A stretch of 36,055 nucleotides of DNA from contig CALFWM010000063.1 of the NCBI GenBank assembly GCA_937928635.1, positions 1-36,055 of the forward strand, read 5' to 3'. The notes under the pieces were generated by a model that was not told the origin of the DNA, searched no databases, and was given only the letters and a program-made list of their open reading frames with translations. This DNA is from an uncultured Sulfitobacter sp. (GTDB lineage Bacteria > Pseudomonadota > Alphaproteobacteria > Rhodobacterales > Rhodobacteraceae). Positions 7,332 to 15,856 of this stretch are shown here, one piece after another. The translations under genes were made by a program, and so were the position numbers. Position 1 is the stretch's first letter; the number at the start of each line of letters is the position of its first letter.

Positions 7332-8225
7332 TCACGCCACTGACGCCTTATAAATCTGTGTGATGTTGCTGCCCAGTGCGGCATTAAACTCCGCATCTGA
7401 CATCTTCACATTCAGCCCCTGGGTCAATGCGCGGCTAAAGCTCGCAATCATACGGTGGTTGCGCGCCAAACGCGCGCTGGCATCTTCCGTCGAATACCCG
7501 CCCGACAGCGCCACAACGCGCACCACATTGACATGGGCCGCCACATCATCATAGAGTCCCGGCACCTCTGGCAGTGTCAGCTTCAGCATCACCATCTGAT
7601 CCGCCTCAAGCGTATCCAAATGACGCAGCAAGGCCTCCTTCAACATCTCTTCAGCCGCACCCTTGCTGGCGGAATTGATGTTCACTTCGGGTTCCAGAAT
7701 AGGCACCAGACCCGCCGCACAGACCTGTCGGCCCACATCCATCTGCTGGGCAACAATCACCTCAATACCGGTCGCGTTGGCCTCGTGAATGACGGAGCGT
7801 TCCTTGGTGCCAAAAATTCCCAAACCGGCAGCACGTGCCAGCAACGCATCAAGCCCCGGCATGGGTTTCATGACCTGCACATCGTCAGCAATGTCTTCTA
7901 AGCCCTTGTCAATCTTGAGAAAGGGCACAACGCCACGGTCTTTCCACAACAGCTCTGCGACGGGCTTATCGTTGATCTGTGCATCCATCGTGCGCTCAAA
8001 CAGGATCGCCCCGATGACCTTGTCAGAGGTAAACTCATCCGCAAGAATGATCCGCGCGCGCATGTCATGCATCGCCGCAAACATCGCCTCTTCACCCTCA
8101 TAATCCTCAGGCATCACACCATACAGGCTCAGCGCCTTGGGGGTGGAGCCCCCCGACTGATCAAGGGCCGCAATAAACCCTTTGCCGTTTGTCATCTGCG
8201 CCAATTGATCTGAATTCAATGTCAT
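7332..8225 (-). CDS. fructose-bisphosphate aldolase class I
   Basis: A 297-residue class I (Schiff-base) aldolase of the short bacterial type, cleaving fructose 1,6-bisphosphate to DHAP and glyceraldehyde 3-phosphate in glycolysis or the reverse in gluconeogenesis. Landmarks are MTNGKGFIAALDQSGGSTPK at the N-terminus, GAILFERTMD, GVVPFLKIDKGL, LVPILEPEVNIN, MVMLKLTLPEVPGLY with the likely Schiff-base Lys, and VVALSGGYSTEDA near the C-terminus. It is the last gene in the minus-strand series hydrolase, P450, aldolase, but a 63-base gap to the P450 suggests its own promoter. It ends against the palindromic terminator. Confidence 0.92.
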   Translation of the reverse strand: MTLNSDQLAQMTNGKGFIAALDQSGGSTPKALSLYGVMPEDYEGEEAMFAAMHDMRARIILADEFTSDKVIGAILFERTMDAQINDKPVAELLWKDRGVVPFLKIDKGLEDIADDVQVMKPMPGLDALLARAAGLGIFGTKERSVIHEANATGIEVIVAQQMDVGRQVCAAGLVPILEPEVNINSASKGAAEEMLKEALLRHLDTLEADQMVMLKLTLPEVPGLYDDVAAHVNVVRVVALSGGYSTEDASARLARNHRMIASFSRALTQGLNVKMSDAEFNAALGSNITQIYKASVA

Positions 8226-8288
8226 ACCTGATACTCTCTCAAACTGATTCCGGTTTTGGTGTTATTTACTGCAAAGTGTCTCATGTGG

Positions 8289-9641
8289 CTACCGTCGCGA
8301 TAGCCGAAGCCAGATGCCATCCGCCGCCCGCACCGTCAGATGGGCCACAGGGCGCGGCACATGCCCCTCAATCGCTTCAACCCGGTAACTGCGCAAAAGG
8401 CGCGACAAGATCAGCGGCCCCTCAACCATCGCAAATCCAGCCCCCGGACAGACACGCGCGCCGGCAGAAAACGGGATATAAGCCTCGCGCTGACATTTTG
8501 TGCCGTTTTCCGTGCCCCATCGCGCGGGGTCAAACACATCCGGATTGTCCCACAGCCGTTCATGGCGGTGCAGATGCCATGGCGACAGCACCATCTGCGC
8601 GCCGGGCTTAATGTCGCGGTCCCTGAATGTCTCAGGGCAGGTATTTTCACGCACCATCATGGGCACCGGCGGATAAAGCCGCAGAGCCTCGCGAAATACG
8701 TCACGGCTCAACCGCAGCTTGGACATATGCGCAAAATCGCAATGTATCAGCAACTGCGCCTCCTGCGCCAGTTGATCCTGCCATTCAGGGTGCGTGGCCA
8801 CCAGATAAAGCGCCCAGGCCAAGGCGGATGCGCTGGTTTCATGCCCCGCCAGGAAAAAGATCGCGACCTGATCTACCATTTCGTCCGTGTCAAACTGCGC
8901 GCCCGTTTCCGGGTCTTTGGTGGTCATGATCTTGGTCGCCAGATCGTCTGGTGCCGTGCCCGCCGTGATCGCGGCCATGCGTGCGCGGGTCAGTTCCGTG
9001 ATCAATCTGCGGATGTGGGCTGCACTTTGCCGGGTGCCAGACCGGAAAAACCGGGGCATCCATTTGGGCAGGGGCACAAATGCGGCCAGATTCAGCAGCG
9101 GCTGCGTGCGTTGATAGGTGCGAAACGCGTCAAAGACCTGACCGGCCAGATGATGTTCAATCGGGATCGAAAACAGCGTGCGAAAAATCACATCCGCCGC
9201 CACATGACTGGTCTGTGCCTCAATCTCCACCACCTGATCGACCTGGGGTTCTAGCCGCGTGGCCATGGCCTCTGCGGCCTCCCACATGGCCGGATAGGTT
9301 TCGCGCAAGCGCCCCCCTTCAAATGCGGGATCAATGATGCGCCGTTGCCGTTTCCATGTCTCGCCATTGGTCAGAAAAACGGACTCTCCCAGCAAGGGCC
9401 GCAGCCCTTCGCCAATGCGGTCGGACTTGGGGAAATCATCCGGACGGTCCTTGAGCAGTGTTTTGACCAGTTCAGGTTGATTGATCAGATAGCTGCGGAA
9501 AAACGGTGTTTTAAACGCGGCCATCCACGCACGATAGAGCCGCTCAGGCTGTGCCGACAGGATATCACTGCGAAACAACCGCGCATAGCGCCACAGCGAC
9601 ACCCGGTCTGGCCGGCTTTCTGGTTTGGGCGGCAGGGTCAT
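8289..9641 (-). CDS. cytochrome P450
   Basis: A 450-residue soluble P450 monooxygenase with no N-terminal membrane anchor. The I-helix oxygen-activation motif AGHETS is at residues 265-270, the K-helix EALR (ExxR) at 318-321, PERF-like FDPARW follows, and the heme-ligand motif FSAGARVCPG has its Cys at 398. Substrates may be fatty acids, alkanes, terpenes or sterol-like compounds; the sequence does not tell which. The start overlaps the stop of the upstream membrane hydrolase gene by four bases, a strong sign of coupled translation and probably related function. No ferredoxin or ferredoxin reductase gene is next to it, so electrons must come from elsewhere in the genome. Confidence 0.95.
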   Translation of the reverse strand: MTLPPKPESRPDRVSLWRYARLFRSDILSAQPERLYRAWMAAFKTPFFRSYLINQPELVKTLLKDRPDDFPKSDRIGEGLRPLLGESVFLTNGETWKRQRRIIDPAFEGGRLRETYPAMWEAAEAMATRLEPQVDQVVEIEAQTSHVAADVIFRTLFSIPIEHHLAGQVFDAFRTYQRTQPLLNLAAFVPLPKWMPRFFRSGTRQSAAHIRRLITELTRARMAAITAGTAPDDLATKIMTTKDPETGAQFDTDEMVDQVAIFFLAGHETSASALAWALYLVATHPEWQDQLAQEAQLLIHCDFAHMSKLRLSRDVFREALRLYPPVPMMVRENTCPETFRDRDIKPGAQMVLSPWHLHRHERLWDNPDVFDPARWGTENGTKCQREAYIPFSAGARVCPGAGFAMVEGPLILSRLLRSYRVEAIEGHVPRPVAHLTVRAADGIWLRLSRR

Positions 9642-10894
9642 GGGGCCACGTCGGTATAGCCGTTGACCGGTGTTTCGATCCGCGATTTTGACGGGCCACG
9701 GTCGCGATACCGCGCATGCAATGTCATCGGGCCCGCTGTGATTTTGAAATAATCATACCCCTTGGGGCGATCAAAGGCGCACATATACTGGAAATGCAGG
9801 CGGAAGAATTTCCAGCGCAGCTCTTTCCAGCGGGCCGCACTCAGGGTTTGGGTAAAGGCCGCTGAAAACACCAGTGGCCATTTCTTGCCGTTCGGTGCCA
9901 CACCAGACACCGCAACCGGATCACATAGCGCAAAGGCGCAGCCATCCCCGGGGGCGGTCACATCGACCCAGGTGAGTTCATCACGCGCGCTGAGGTAGTG
10001 CAGATCACCCCGCAGCCGCGTGGCCTTGGGCAAAAAAGACACCATCGGCACCACCTGCCCCAGTGACAAAAATGACAAGGCCGGACCCGTCTGTGGCACA
10101 TCACCTGCGCGGATCAGATCCGCCAGGATCGACACGCCCAGATGCGCGCCCGAGGAGTGCCCGACCACCAGCACTTCATCCACATCACTGTGCAGGGCCG
10201 CTGTAATGGTCTGTGTAAACACGGCCATCCGCGCCTCCAGCTCAGGCGGATTGGCCCCCAGCGCAGAAGCAGAATAGGAGTAATCATGCATCAGGTAATA
10301 GGCGAACAGCTTGTTGTCTTTGGACTTGAACCACCGCAACACCGCGACAGCCCCCCCAACACCAATGAAAAAGCTGAGAAGAACAGAGCGTTGCGCCCCT
10401 TCACTGCTTTGCGGGGCCATCAGCCATGCGAAAAATGCGGGCAGCCAGACAGCACTGATCACAATAACACTGATCGCCAGCGCCAGTTGCACCAATAACA
10501 TCCCCACCGGGTAGAGTGCCGCAATCACTGGCCCCTTGCGCAGCCGCATCAGCCGCCAGAGCGCGCCTGTGCTGATATAGGCCCAGGCCGTACGGACCAG
10601 TTGCAGATAGGTGCCGGGGATAGACGCGCTCATGCTGTCGCGCACGATGTCGGACCACACCAACACCTCAAACTGCGCATCCACCTGCGCGTCATCGATA
10701 TGGCCCTGAACCCGCCAGCCGTAATTGCCGCCCTTTTCCTTGGGCGACAAAGCAATCTCATAACCAGAAATCGCGGCCTGCGCGGCCCCTTCCTTTCGGT
10801 ATAATTCGCGGTAACGACGGGGATGAATCGGATCATAGCCCGGAATGTAAAACACCCGGCGCTTTTTCACCTGTTGATCCTGACCTCTTTGCAT
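9638..10894 (-). CDS. membrane-anchored alpha/beta hydrolase-like protein, unknown substrate
   Basis: A 418-residue protein that begins RRVFYIPGYDPIHPRRYRELY, a strand plus oxyanion-type loop as in alpha/beta hydrolases. Two hydrophobic segments follow (about residues 130-165 and 180-200), and then VDEVLVVGHSSGAHLGVSIL, whose GHSSG is the nucleophile elbow (GxSxG). The membrane pair is therefore inserted before the nucleophile. An early GTG (10927) is in frame, but ATG 10894 has AGGGT at good spacing and is preferred. The stop overlaps the P450 start by four bases. I do not recognise a characterised family. A role in preparing or releasing a lipophilic P450 substrate is possible but inferred. 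Confidence 0.7.
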   Translation of the reverse strand: MQRGQDQQVKKRRVFYIPGYDPIHPRRYRELYRKEGAAQAAISGYEIALSPKEKGGNYGWRVQGHIDDAQVDAQFEVLVWSDIVRDSMSASIPGTYLQLVRTAWAYISTGALWRLMRLRKGPVIAALYPVGMLLVQLALAISVIVISAVWLPAFFAWLMAPQSSEGAQRSVLLSFFIGVGGAVAVLRWFKSKDNKLFAYYLMHDYSYSASALGANPPELEARMAVFTQTITAALHSDVDEVLVVGHSSGAHLGVSILADLIRAGDVPQTGPALSFLSLGQVVPMVSFLPKATRLRGDLHYLSARDELTWVDVTAPGDGCAFALCDPVAVSGVAPNGKKWPLVFSAAFTQTLSAARWKELRWKFFRLHFQYMCAFDRPKGYDYFKITAGPMTLHARYRDRGPSKSRIETPVNGYTDVAP

Positions 10895-10936
10895 TGCCCA
10901 TACCCTAAACCGGGTTTTCGGCAACACTATGGCCGA

Positions 10937-11689
10937 TCAGCCAAGCGTGGCAAGGGCGGGAAAGGTTTCCAGCAGCCAAAAGGCAAACCACGAAAACGCG
11001 CCCGTCACCATGGCCAGTCCCACACCAATCAACAGCGACCCCATGATACGTTCAATCAGTTTCATGTGACGTTTGATGTGGTTCATCACACCCATGGCGC
11101 GCGTGATGAACATTGCGGCCAGCAGGAACGGAATGCCAAGCCCCAGCGCGTAGATGCCCAGCAGCATGGTGCCCCGTGTCACGGACCCTTCCGAGGCGGC
11201 AAGTGACAGGATCGCGCCCAGCTGTGGGCCGATGCACGGCGTCCAGCCAAAGGCAAAGGCAAGGCCAAGAACATAGGCACCAAAACTGGAACCGCCCTTG
11301 TCCCCTGCATCCAGCCGCGCCTCCTGATCAAGGAACGGAATGCGAAACAAGCCAATGAAATGCAGACCAAAAACAATGATCACAACGCCGGATATCTGGG
11401 CGAACAACACCTGATTTTGCAGAAAAAACGCGCCAAAGGCCGACGCAGTGAACCCCAGGATCAGGAACACCGTGCTGAGCCCCATCACAAAGAACAGCGC
11501 TGCGATAACCGCGCGCCGCCGGGCCGCAGACTCCGAAGACATGTCGCTCAGGGAAACACCGCCCATATAGGCAAGGTAGGGCGGCACAATGGGCAGAACG
11601 CAGGGAGAGAGGAATGAGATGACCCCCGCCAGAAGCGCGATAAGCATGGCAGGCGCAAGGCTCGCGTCGATAAGGTCGATTCCAAACAT
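10937..11689 (-). CDS. ccdA: cytochrome c biogenesis protein CcdA
   Basis: A 250-residue six-helix membrane protein of the DsbD transmembrane family that carries reducing equivalents from cytoplasmic thioredoxin to the periplasm for cytochrome c maturation and related thiol chemistry. The paired redox cysteines sit in the conserved contexts ISFLSPCVLPIVPPYLAYMGG (Cys near residue 29) and GWTPCIGPQLGAILSLA (in the fourth helix region). Length and layout match CcdA rather than full DsbD. It lies 42 bases upstream of the hydrolase-P450 pair on the same strand and divergent from tusA. Co-transcription with the hydrolase is possible. Confidence 0.93.
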   Translation of the reverse strand: MFGIDLIDASLAPAMLIALLAGVISFLSPCVLPIVPPYLAYMGGVSLSDMSSESAARRRAVIAALFFVMGLSTVFLILGFTASAFGAFFLQNQVLFAQISGVVIIVFGLHFIGLFRIPFLDQEARLDAGDKGGSSFGAYVLGLAFAFGWTPCIGPQLGAILSLAASEGSVTRGTMLLGIYALGLGIPFLLAAMFITRAMGVMNHIKRHMKLIERIMGSLLIGVGLAMVTGAFSWFAFWLLETFPALATLG

Positions 11690-11784
11690 AGTTCCTCACT
11701 TAGACGGCTTTTGGTGCTGCGTCACCTGCACGCATTGTCACAACACTGTGGACGAAGTGTAACAACTCGCTTAATCGGGCTGCC

Positions 11785-12009
11785 ATGACCGATGATTTGG
11801 ATGCCACCGGGCTGCTGTGCCCCCTGCCGGTTCTTAAACTGCGCAAGCGGCTCAAATCGCTTGCCGTGGGGGATCAGATCGCCCTGCGTGCCGATGACCC
11901 CGCCGCAATTGTGGACGTGCCGCACTTTTGCGCAGAGAGTGGTCATACGCTGGTGGAAACCCGCGAGAACGCAGGTGTGCAGGTCTATCTGGTGCGTAAA
12001 ACCGTATAA
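11785..12009 (+). CDS. TusA-family sulfurtransferase
   Basis: A 74-residue TusA/SirA-fold protein. The invariant CPLPVLKLRK motif (CPxP) near residue 12 carries the sulfur-accepting cysteine, and the protein ends with a VYLVRK strand. TusA proteins relay persulfide sulfur for tRNA thiolation, molybdenum cofactor synthesis or sulfur oxidation. Which of these applies is not clear from the context. It is divergent from ccdA, which is also a thiol-redox gene, and is followed by the rne terminator on the other strand. Confidence 0.88.
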   Translation: MTDDLDATGLLCPLPVLKLRKRLKSLAVGDQIALRADDPAAIVDVPHFCAESGHTLVETRENAGVQVYLVRKTV

Positions 12010-12097
12010 ATATGGCCGCGGGATGCGCCTGATCTGGGTGATGAATTAATCGTCAAGTCAAGTTGTCCAAAGCCGTTTTCGAAAGCCCGGTAAACAA

Positions 12098-12125
12098 CAA
12101 AAAAGGCAGCCCGCGACAGGCTGCC
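12098..12125 (-). terminator. Rho-independent terminator of rne
   Basis: On the minus strand GGCAGCC (12125-12119) pairs with GGCTGCC (12111-12105) around a seven-base loop and is followed directly by TTTTTTG. A perfect seven-base GC-rich stem with a U-tract 25 bases after the rne stop is a textbook intrinsic terminator. Confidence 0.88.
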
Positions 12126-12149
12126 TTTCCTTTGGTTCTGCGTGTCAGC

Positions 12150-14963
12150 TTAGCGTCCGCCGCCCAGCGACCACCAGCCTTTGCGCTTTTTCTTTGGCTT
12201 TTCTGGCTCCGCCGCCGCCTCTGGTGCGGGTTCTGGCGTTGGCGCGGCTGCGACAGGCTCAGATACCATCTCAACCGGCTCTGGTGCTGCCTGCTCGGCC
12301 ACGGGGTCTTGCACAGCCTCAGCAGCAGGCGCATCAGCGGCCACGGCCTCTTTCTTGGGCTTGGCACGGCTGCGTCTTGGCTTCTTCGGTTTTTCCTCAA
12401 CCGCTGCCTCTTCTGCCGTTGCCTCCTTAGCCGGGGCGTCTTCCGCCGGGGTCTCTGCCTTTTTGCGACGGGTGCGCGTGCGCTTTGGCTTTGGCGCCTC
12501 CTCTGCGGGGGCTTCCGCGTCTTGCGTGCCATCCGCGACCGGCTCGGACGCCTTGGCATCGGCATCACCCGCTGCCTCTGCCTCGGCTTTGGGCTTGCGT
12601 GTGCGGCTGCGCGACTTTGGCTTTGGCTTTTCCTCGTCAGCGGGTTCTAACACATCGCTTTGTGCGCTCTCATCCGCCTTCGGTGCCTGCGCCTCTGCCT
12701 GTGGCGCATCCTCAGATGCGGGTGTATCGCCCTGCTGTTCGCCGTTCTGCTGGTCCCCGTTTTGACCCTCACCACCGGATTTTCCCCGGCCACGACGGCG
12801 ACGACGACGGCGCTTTTTAGGCTTGCCTTCAGCATCTTGCAGTTGCTGGCCAGAGGTATCATCGCCTCCGGGCAGATTGTCTGCACCGGCACCTGCGCCG
12901 CTATCAGGCTCGTCGCCATCCACCTGATCCATAATCGAGGTATCCACAGAGACCACATGCTCCATCGGTTTCACAACACGCGTGGCGGTCTTGAATTTTT
13001 CGAGCGTGAAATCGGGGCTGACCAGCGTTGGATCACCCTCAATCCGCACCGAGAGGCCATAACGCCCTTCAATATGCGCAATATGTTCCCGCTTTTGATT
13101 GACCAGGAAATTGGCGATGCCAACAGGGGCCTTGATCAGCACCTCGCGTGAGCGGCGGCGCGTGCCTTCTTCCTCGATCTGGCGGATGATGCTGAGGGCC
13201 AGGTTGTCGTCAGAACGGATCAAACCCGTACCGTGACAGGTAAGACAGGGCTGTGTTGTGGCCTCAATCATACCCGGGCGCAGACGCTGGCGCGACATTT
13301 CCATCAGGCCAAAGCCGGAAATACGGCCAACCTGGATGCGCGCGCGGTCGGTCTTGAGCTTGTCTTTCATCCGCTTTTCAACGGCGGTGTTGTTCTTGCG
13401 CTCGTCCATGTCGATGAAATCAATCACGATCAGACCCGCAAGGTCACGCAGACGCAACTGGCGCGCCACCTCATCGGCGGCCTCCAGATTGGTCTTGGTC
13501 GCGGTCTGCTCAATCGAGCCTTCTTTGGTCGCGCGGCCAGAGTTGACGTCAATCGCCACCAGCGCTTCGGTCACACCAATCACGATGTAGCCGCCGGAGG
13601 GCAGCTGCACGGTCGGGTTGAACATGCCTGACAAATAGCTTTCAACCTGGAAACGCGCAAAGAGCGGCAGTGTTTCCTCATAGCGTTTCACGTTTTTGGC
13701 GTGGGACGGCATGATCATCTTCATGAAATCCTTGGCGATGCGGTAGCCGCGCTCACCCTCCACCAGAATTTCATCAATCTCCCGGTTATACAAATCGCGG
13801 ATCGAGCGTTTGATCAGGTCGCCCTCTTCGTAGATTTTGGCGGGCGCGATGGATTTCAACGTCAGCTCGCGAATCTGTTCCCACAGGCGTTGCAGGTACT
13901 CATAGTCGCGCTTGATCTCGGCCTTGGTGCGTTTGGCACCCGCCGTGCGCACGATCAGCCCCGCCCCTTGAGGTACTTTAATTTCGGTCGCTATCTCTTT
14001 GAGTTTCTTACGGTCTGCGGCGTTGGTAATTTTGCGGGAAATGCCGCCACCACGTGCCGTGTTGGGCATAAGTACACAGTAACGACCGGCCAGCGACAGA
14101 TATGTTGTCAGCGCGGCCCCCTTGTTGCCACGTTCCTCTTTGACAACCTGCACCAGCAGGATCTGGCGCACCTTGACCACTTCCTGAATCTTGTACCGTT
14201 TGGGGCGCGGCTTGCGGACCGGGCGAATATCTTCGCTGTCATCTTCATCCGCGACGGATTCGATGCTGTCGTCTTTGTCGGAGGCTTTCGCACCCTTTTT
14301 GTCGCTTGCGTCCTCGTCATCATCTGAGGATGGGTCCTCTTCGGATGCCTGCGCATCCTCATCGGAGGGTGTCTCGCTTACAGCTGCGTCGCCTTCAGCG
14401 GCTGGCGCGTCTGCACCTTCGGCTGTGTCGTCATTCGAATCGGGCGTATCAACAGGTGACTCTGACACCCGTTCCATTGGCGATGATGCCTCTTCCTGAG
14501 AGACATCAACTTCGTCATCCTCAGTCAGATCGACGGTTTCCATGCCTTCGATTTCACCTGTGGTGACCGCGTCGTCTGACTTGGCGTCCGCAGCTTTTGT
14601 TTTGGAACGGCCGCGTGAGCGGGACCGGCGCTTGGGTTTGGGTTCTTCATCCTCTTTTGCGGCCTGCGCTTCGGCATAGGCGCGCTCTTCTTCCAGCAGC
14701 GCCTGACGGTCGGCCACCGGAATTTGATAGTAATCCGGATGAATTTCGCTGAACGCAAGAAAACCGTGGCGGTTGCCACCGTAATCTACAAAGGCTGCCT
14801 GCAAGGACGGCTCAACCCGTGTTACCTTGGCGAGATAGATGTTGCCAGCAAGCTGGCGTTTGTTTTCGGATTCAAAGTCAAATTCCTCAACCTTGTTTCC
14901 GTCCACCACCACAACGCGGGTTTCTTCCGCGTGGGTGGCATCAATAAGCATTTTCTTAGGCAT
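12150..14963 (-). CDS. rne: ribonuclease E
   Basis: About 937 residues. RNase E is the endonuclease that starts mRNA decay and processes rRNA and tRNA, and it scaffolds the degradosome. Start ATG 14963 gives the conserved MPKKMLIDATHAEETRV; the frame is open 84 codons further but without family likeness. The S1 domain begins at about residue 36 and is interrupted by an acidic, Ser/Glu/Asp-rich insert at about 92-255 before resuming at KIQEVVKVRQILLVQVVKEE. Catalytic aspartates are D472 (VAIDVNSG) and D515 (IVIDFIDM). The Zn-link is CLTC at 573-576. The C-terminal third is low complexity, alternating basic (KKRRRRRRRGRG) and Ala/Glu/Pro-rich tracts, and ends KGWWSLGGGR, a tail also seen in alphaproteobacterial homologues. 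Confidence 0.95.
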   Translation of the reverse strand: MPKKMLIDATHAEETRVVVVDGNKVEEFDFESENKRQLAGNIYLAKVTRVEPSLQAAFVDYGGNRHGFLAFSEIHPDYYQIPVADRQALLEEERAYAEAQAAKEDEEPKPKRRSRSRGRSKTKAADAKSDDAVTTGEIEGMETVDLTEDDEVDVSQEEASSPMERVSESPVDTPDSNDDTAEGADAPAAEGDAAVSETPSDEDAQASEEDPSSDDDEDASDKKGAKASDKDDSIESVADEDDSEDIRPVRKPRPKRYKIQEVVKVRQILLVQVVKEERGNKGAALTTYLSLAGRYCVLMPNTARGGGISRKITNAADRKKLKEIATEIKVPQGAGLIVRTAGAKRTKAEIKRDYEYLQRLWEQIRELTLKSIAPAKIYEEGDLIKRSIRDLYNREIDEILVEGERGYRIAKDFMKMIMPSHAKNVKRYEETLPLFARFQVESYLSGMFNPTVQLPSGGYIVIGVTEALVAIDVNSGRATKEGSIEQTATKTNLEAADEVARQLRLRDLAGLIVIDFIDMDERKNNTAVEKRMKDKLKTDRARIQVGRISGFGLMEMSRQRLRPGMIEATTQPCLTCHGTGLIRSDDNLALSIIRQIEEEGTRRRSREVLIKAPVGIANFLVNQKREHIAHIEGRYGLSVRIEGDPTLVSPDFTLEKFKTATRVVKPMEHVVSVDTSIMDQVDGDEPDSGAGAGADNLPGGDDTSGQQLQDAEGKPKKRRRRRRRGRGKSGGEGQNGDQQNGEQQGDTPASEDAPQAEAQAPKADESAQSDVLEPADEEKPKPKSRSRTRKPKAEAEAAGDADAKASEPVADGTQDAEAPAEEAPKPKRTRTRRKKAETPAEDAPAKEATAEEAAVEEKPKKPRRSRAKPKKEAVAADAPAAEAVQDPVAEQAAPEPVEMVSEPVAAAPTPEPAPEAAAEPEKPKKKRKGWWSLGGGR

Positions 14964-15371
14964 AAATCCAGTATGCACAGCATCTGCGAAACAAGCCGCC
15001 CTGGGGGCGCTTGGGTTTGCGGTGTGTGACTTGTCAGGGCGATCTGGGACATGTGCACAGGGGGCGGCAAAACGGAGCCCCGCGGGGCCCTTTCTCGTCT
15101 GCTCACTACTCTTGCGCGCGTCATCGCGGTTCTTCTCCGACACGGAAAATATGCACATCTGCGCACTCCCGCATCCATTATTACTGCGCCTTTCCAAGGG
15201 TTTACCCAAGGTCACGTCAGCGGTTCTGTTGGCCGTTGCTGGCCCAATCGGTCTGCCAAATGCCCAACCCGGGCGATTTTGCAGCGAAACTTTTTTGAAG
15301 GCCGTTCATTCGCGCGTCACACCGCGCATGCCTTCCCGCTCTAGTTAAAGTGTTTGCGGGGGCATTGACAA
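14964..15371 (-). promoter_or_regulatory. candidate rne promoter and long 5' leader
   Basis: On the minus strand TTGTCA (15371-15366), a 17-base spacer and TTAACT (15348-15343) form a good promoter. Transcription would start near 15336, leaving a leader of about 370 bases before the rne ATG. Long leaders mediate RNase E autoregulation in other bacteria. Within the leader, GCCCCGCGGGGC (15077-15088) is a 12-base palindrome, and on the minus strand it is followed by CCGTTTT, which could act as an attenuator. The gap between rne and the next gene (14964-15536) holds only these elements and the FNR-type box. Confidence 0.5.
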
Positions 15372-15505
15372 TGGCCAATCGCCCGACCGCCCGGACAATT
15401 GGCGAAAAATCACACAGAGGTTGACAAGAATTGCCCGTCGTTTGACAGTCCGCCGGCACCAACCGTTCTGCCCTTGACAGGTGTAAATTCAGCCCACCGC
15501 ACAGA

Positions 15506-15519
15506 TTGATGTGCATCAA
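15506..15519. promoter_or_regulatory. FNR/FnrL-type box
   Basis: TTGATGTGCATCAA is a perfect TTGAT-N4-ATCAA palindrome, the consensus of FNR/FnrL, the oxygen-sensing iron-sulfur regulator. Its centre is only about 24 bases ahead of the lipoprotein ATG, overlapping where the transcript would start or be translated. Repression of that gene is therefore more likely than activation. It also lies about 175 bases upstream of the predicted rne start. Confidence 0.6.
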
Positions 15520-15536
15520 GACCCAAAGGAAGATCA

Positions 15537-15824
15537 ATGTCTCTTACTCTGCGTGCCACTCTTTGCCTTTCAGCTCTTGCCCTTGCGGCCTGTGACGAGG
15601 TGGCCGTGTCAAGCGACCCGGAAGCGCGTGCGGATGGGCGGGGCCAGCGCACCTGCGTCAAAGCTGTCGCAGATCAGACCGGGGCGTCGGGTGTCAAAAT
15701 CAACACGACAATCCCCGTCATCGAAACCAATTATTTCATTGTGGATGTGCCCGGGGCCAAGTCATGGACCTGCCTGACCGACGACAGCGGCCGCGCAACG
15801 CAATTGGTTGAACGCCGGTCATAA
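15537..15824 (+). CDS. small predicted lipoprotein
   Basis: A 95-residue protein with a lipoprotein signal peptide: a hydrophobic run (LTLRATLCLSALALAAC) ending in the lipobox LAAC with Cys19. Asp follows the Cys at +2, which in enterobacteria would mean retention in the inner membrane; whether this rule holds here is uncertain. The mature part has two further cysteines (TCVKAV and WTCLTDD) that could form a disulfide. ATG 15537 follows AAGGAAG. I do not recognise a family. The perfect FNR-type palindrome just upstream suggests oxygen-dependent expression. It is convergent with dctD. Confidence 0.75.
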   Translation: MSLTLRATLCLSALALAACDEVAVSSDPEARADGRGQRTCVKAVADQTGASGVKINTTIPVIETNYFIVDVPGAKSWTCLTDDSGRATQLVERRS

Positions 15825-15856
15825 ATCAGCGGCACAACCACGGCCCCTTCTTTTTT

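Noticed and set aside
12660..13631. Several plus-strand frames within rne
   Set aside because: They mirror the repetitive C-terminal and catalytic codons of rne and have low-complexity translations.
14964..15215. 84-codon N-terminal extension of rne
   Set aside because: The frame is open, but the family start MPKKMLIDAT is at 14963, the upstream translation is unlike RNase E, and a good promoter and leader explain the gap.
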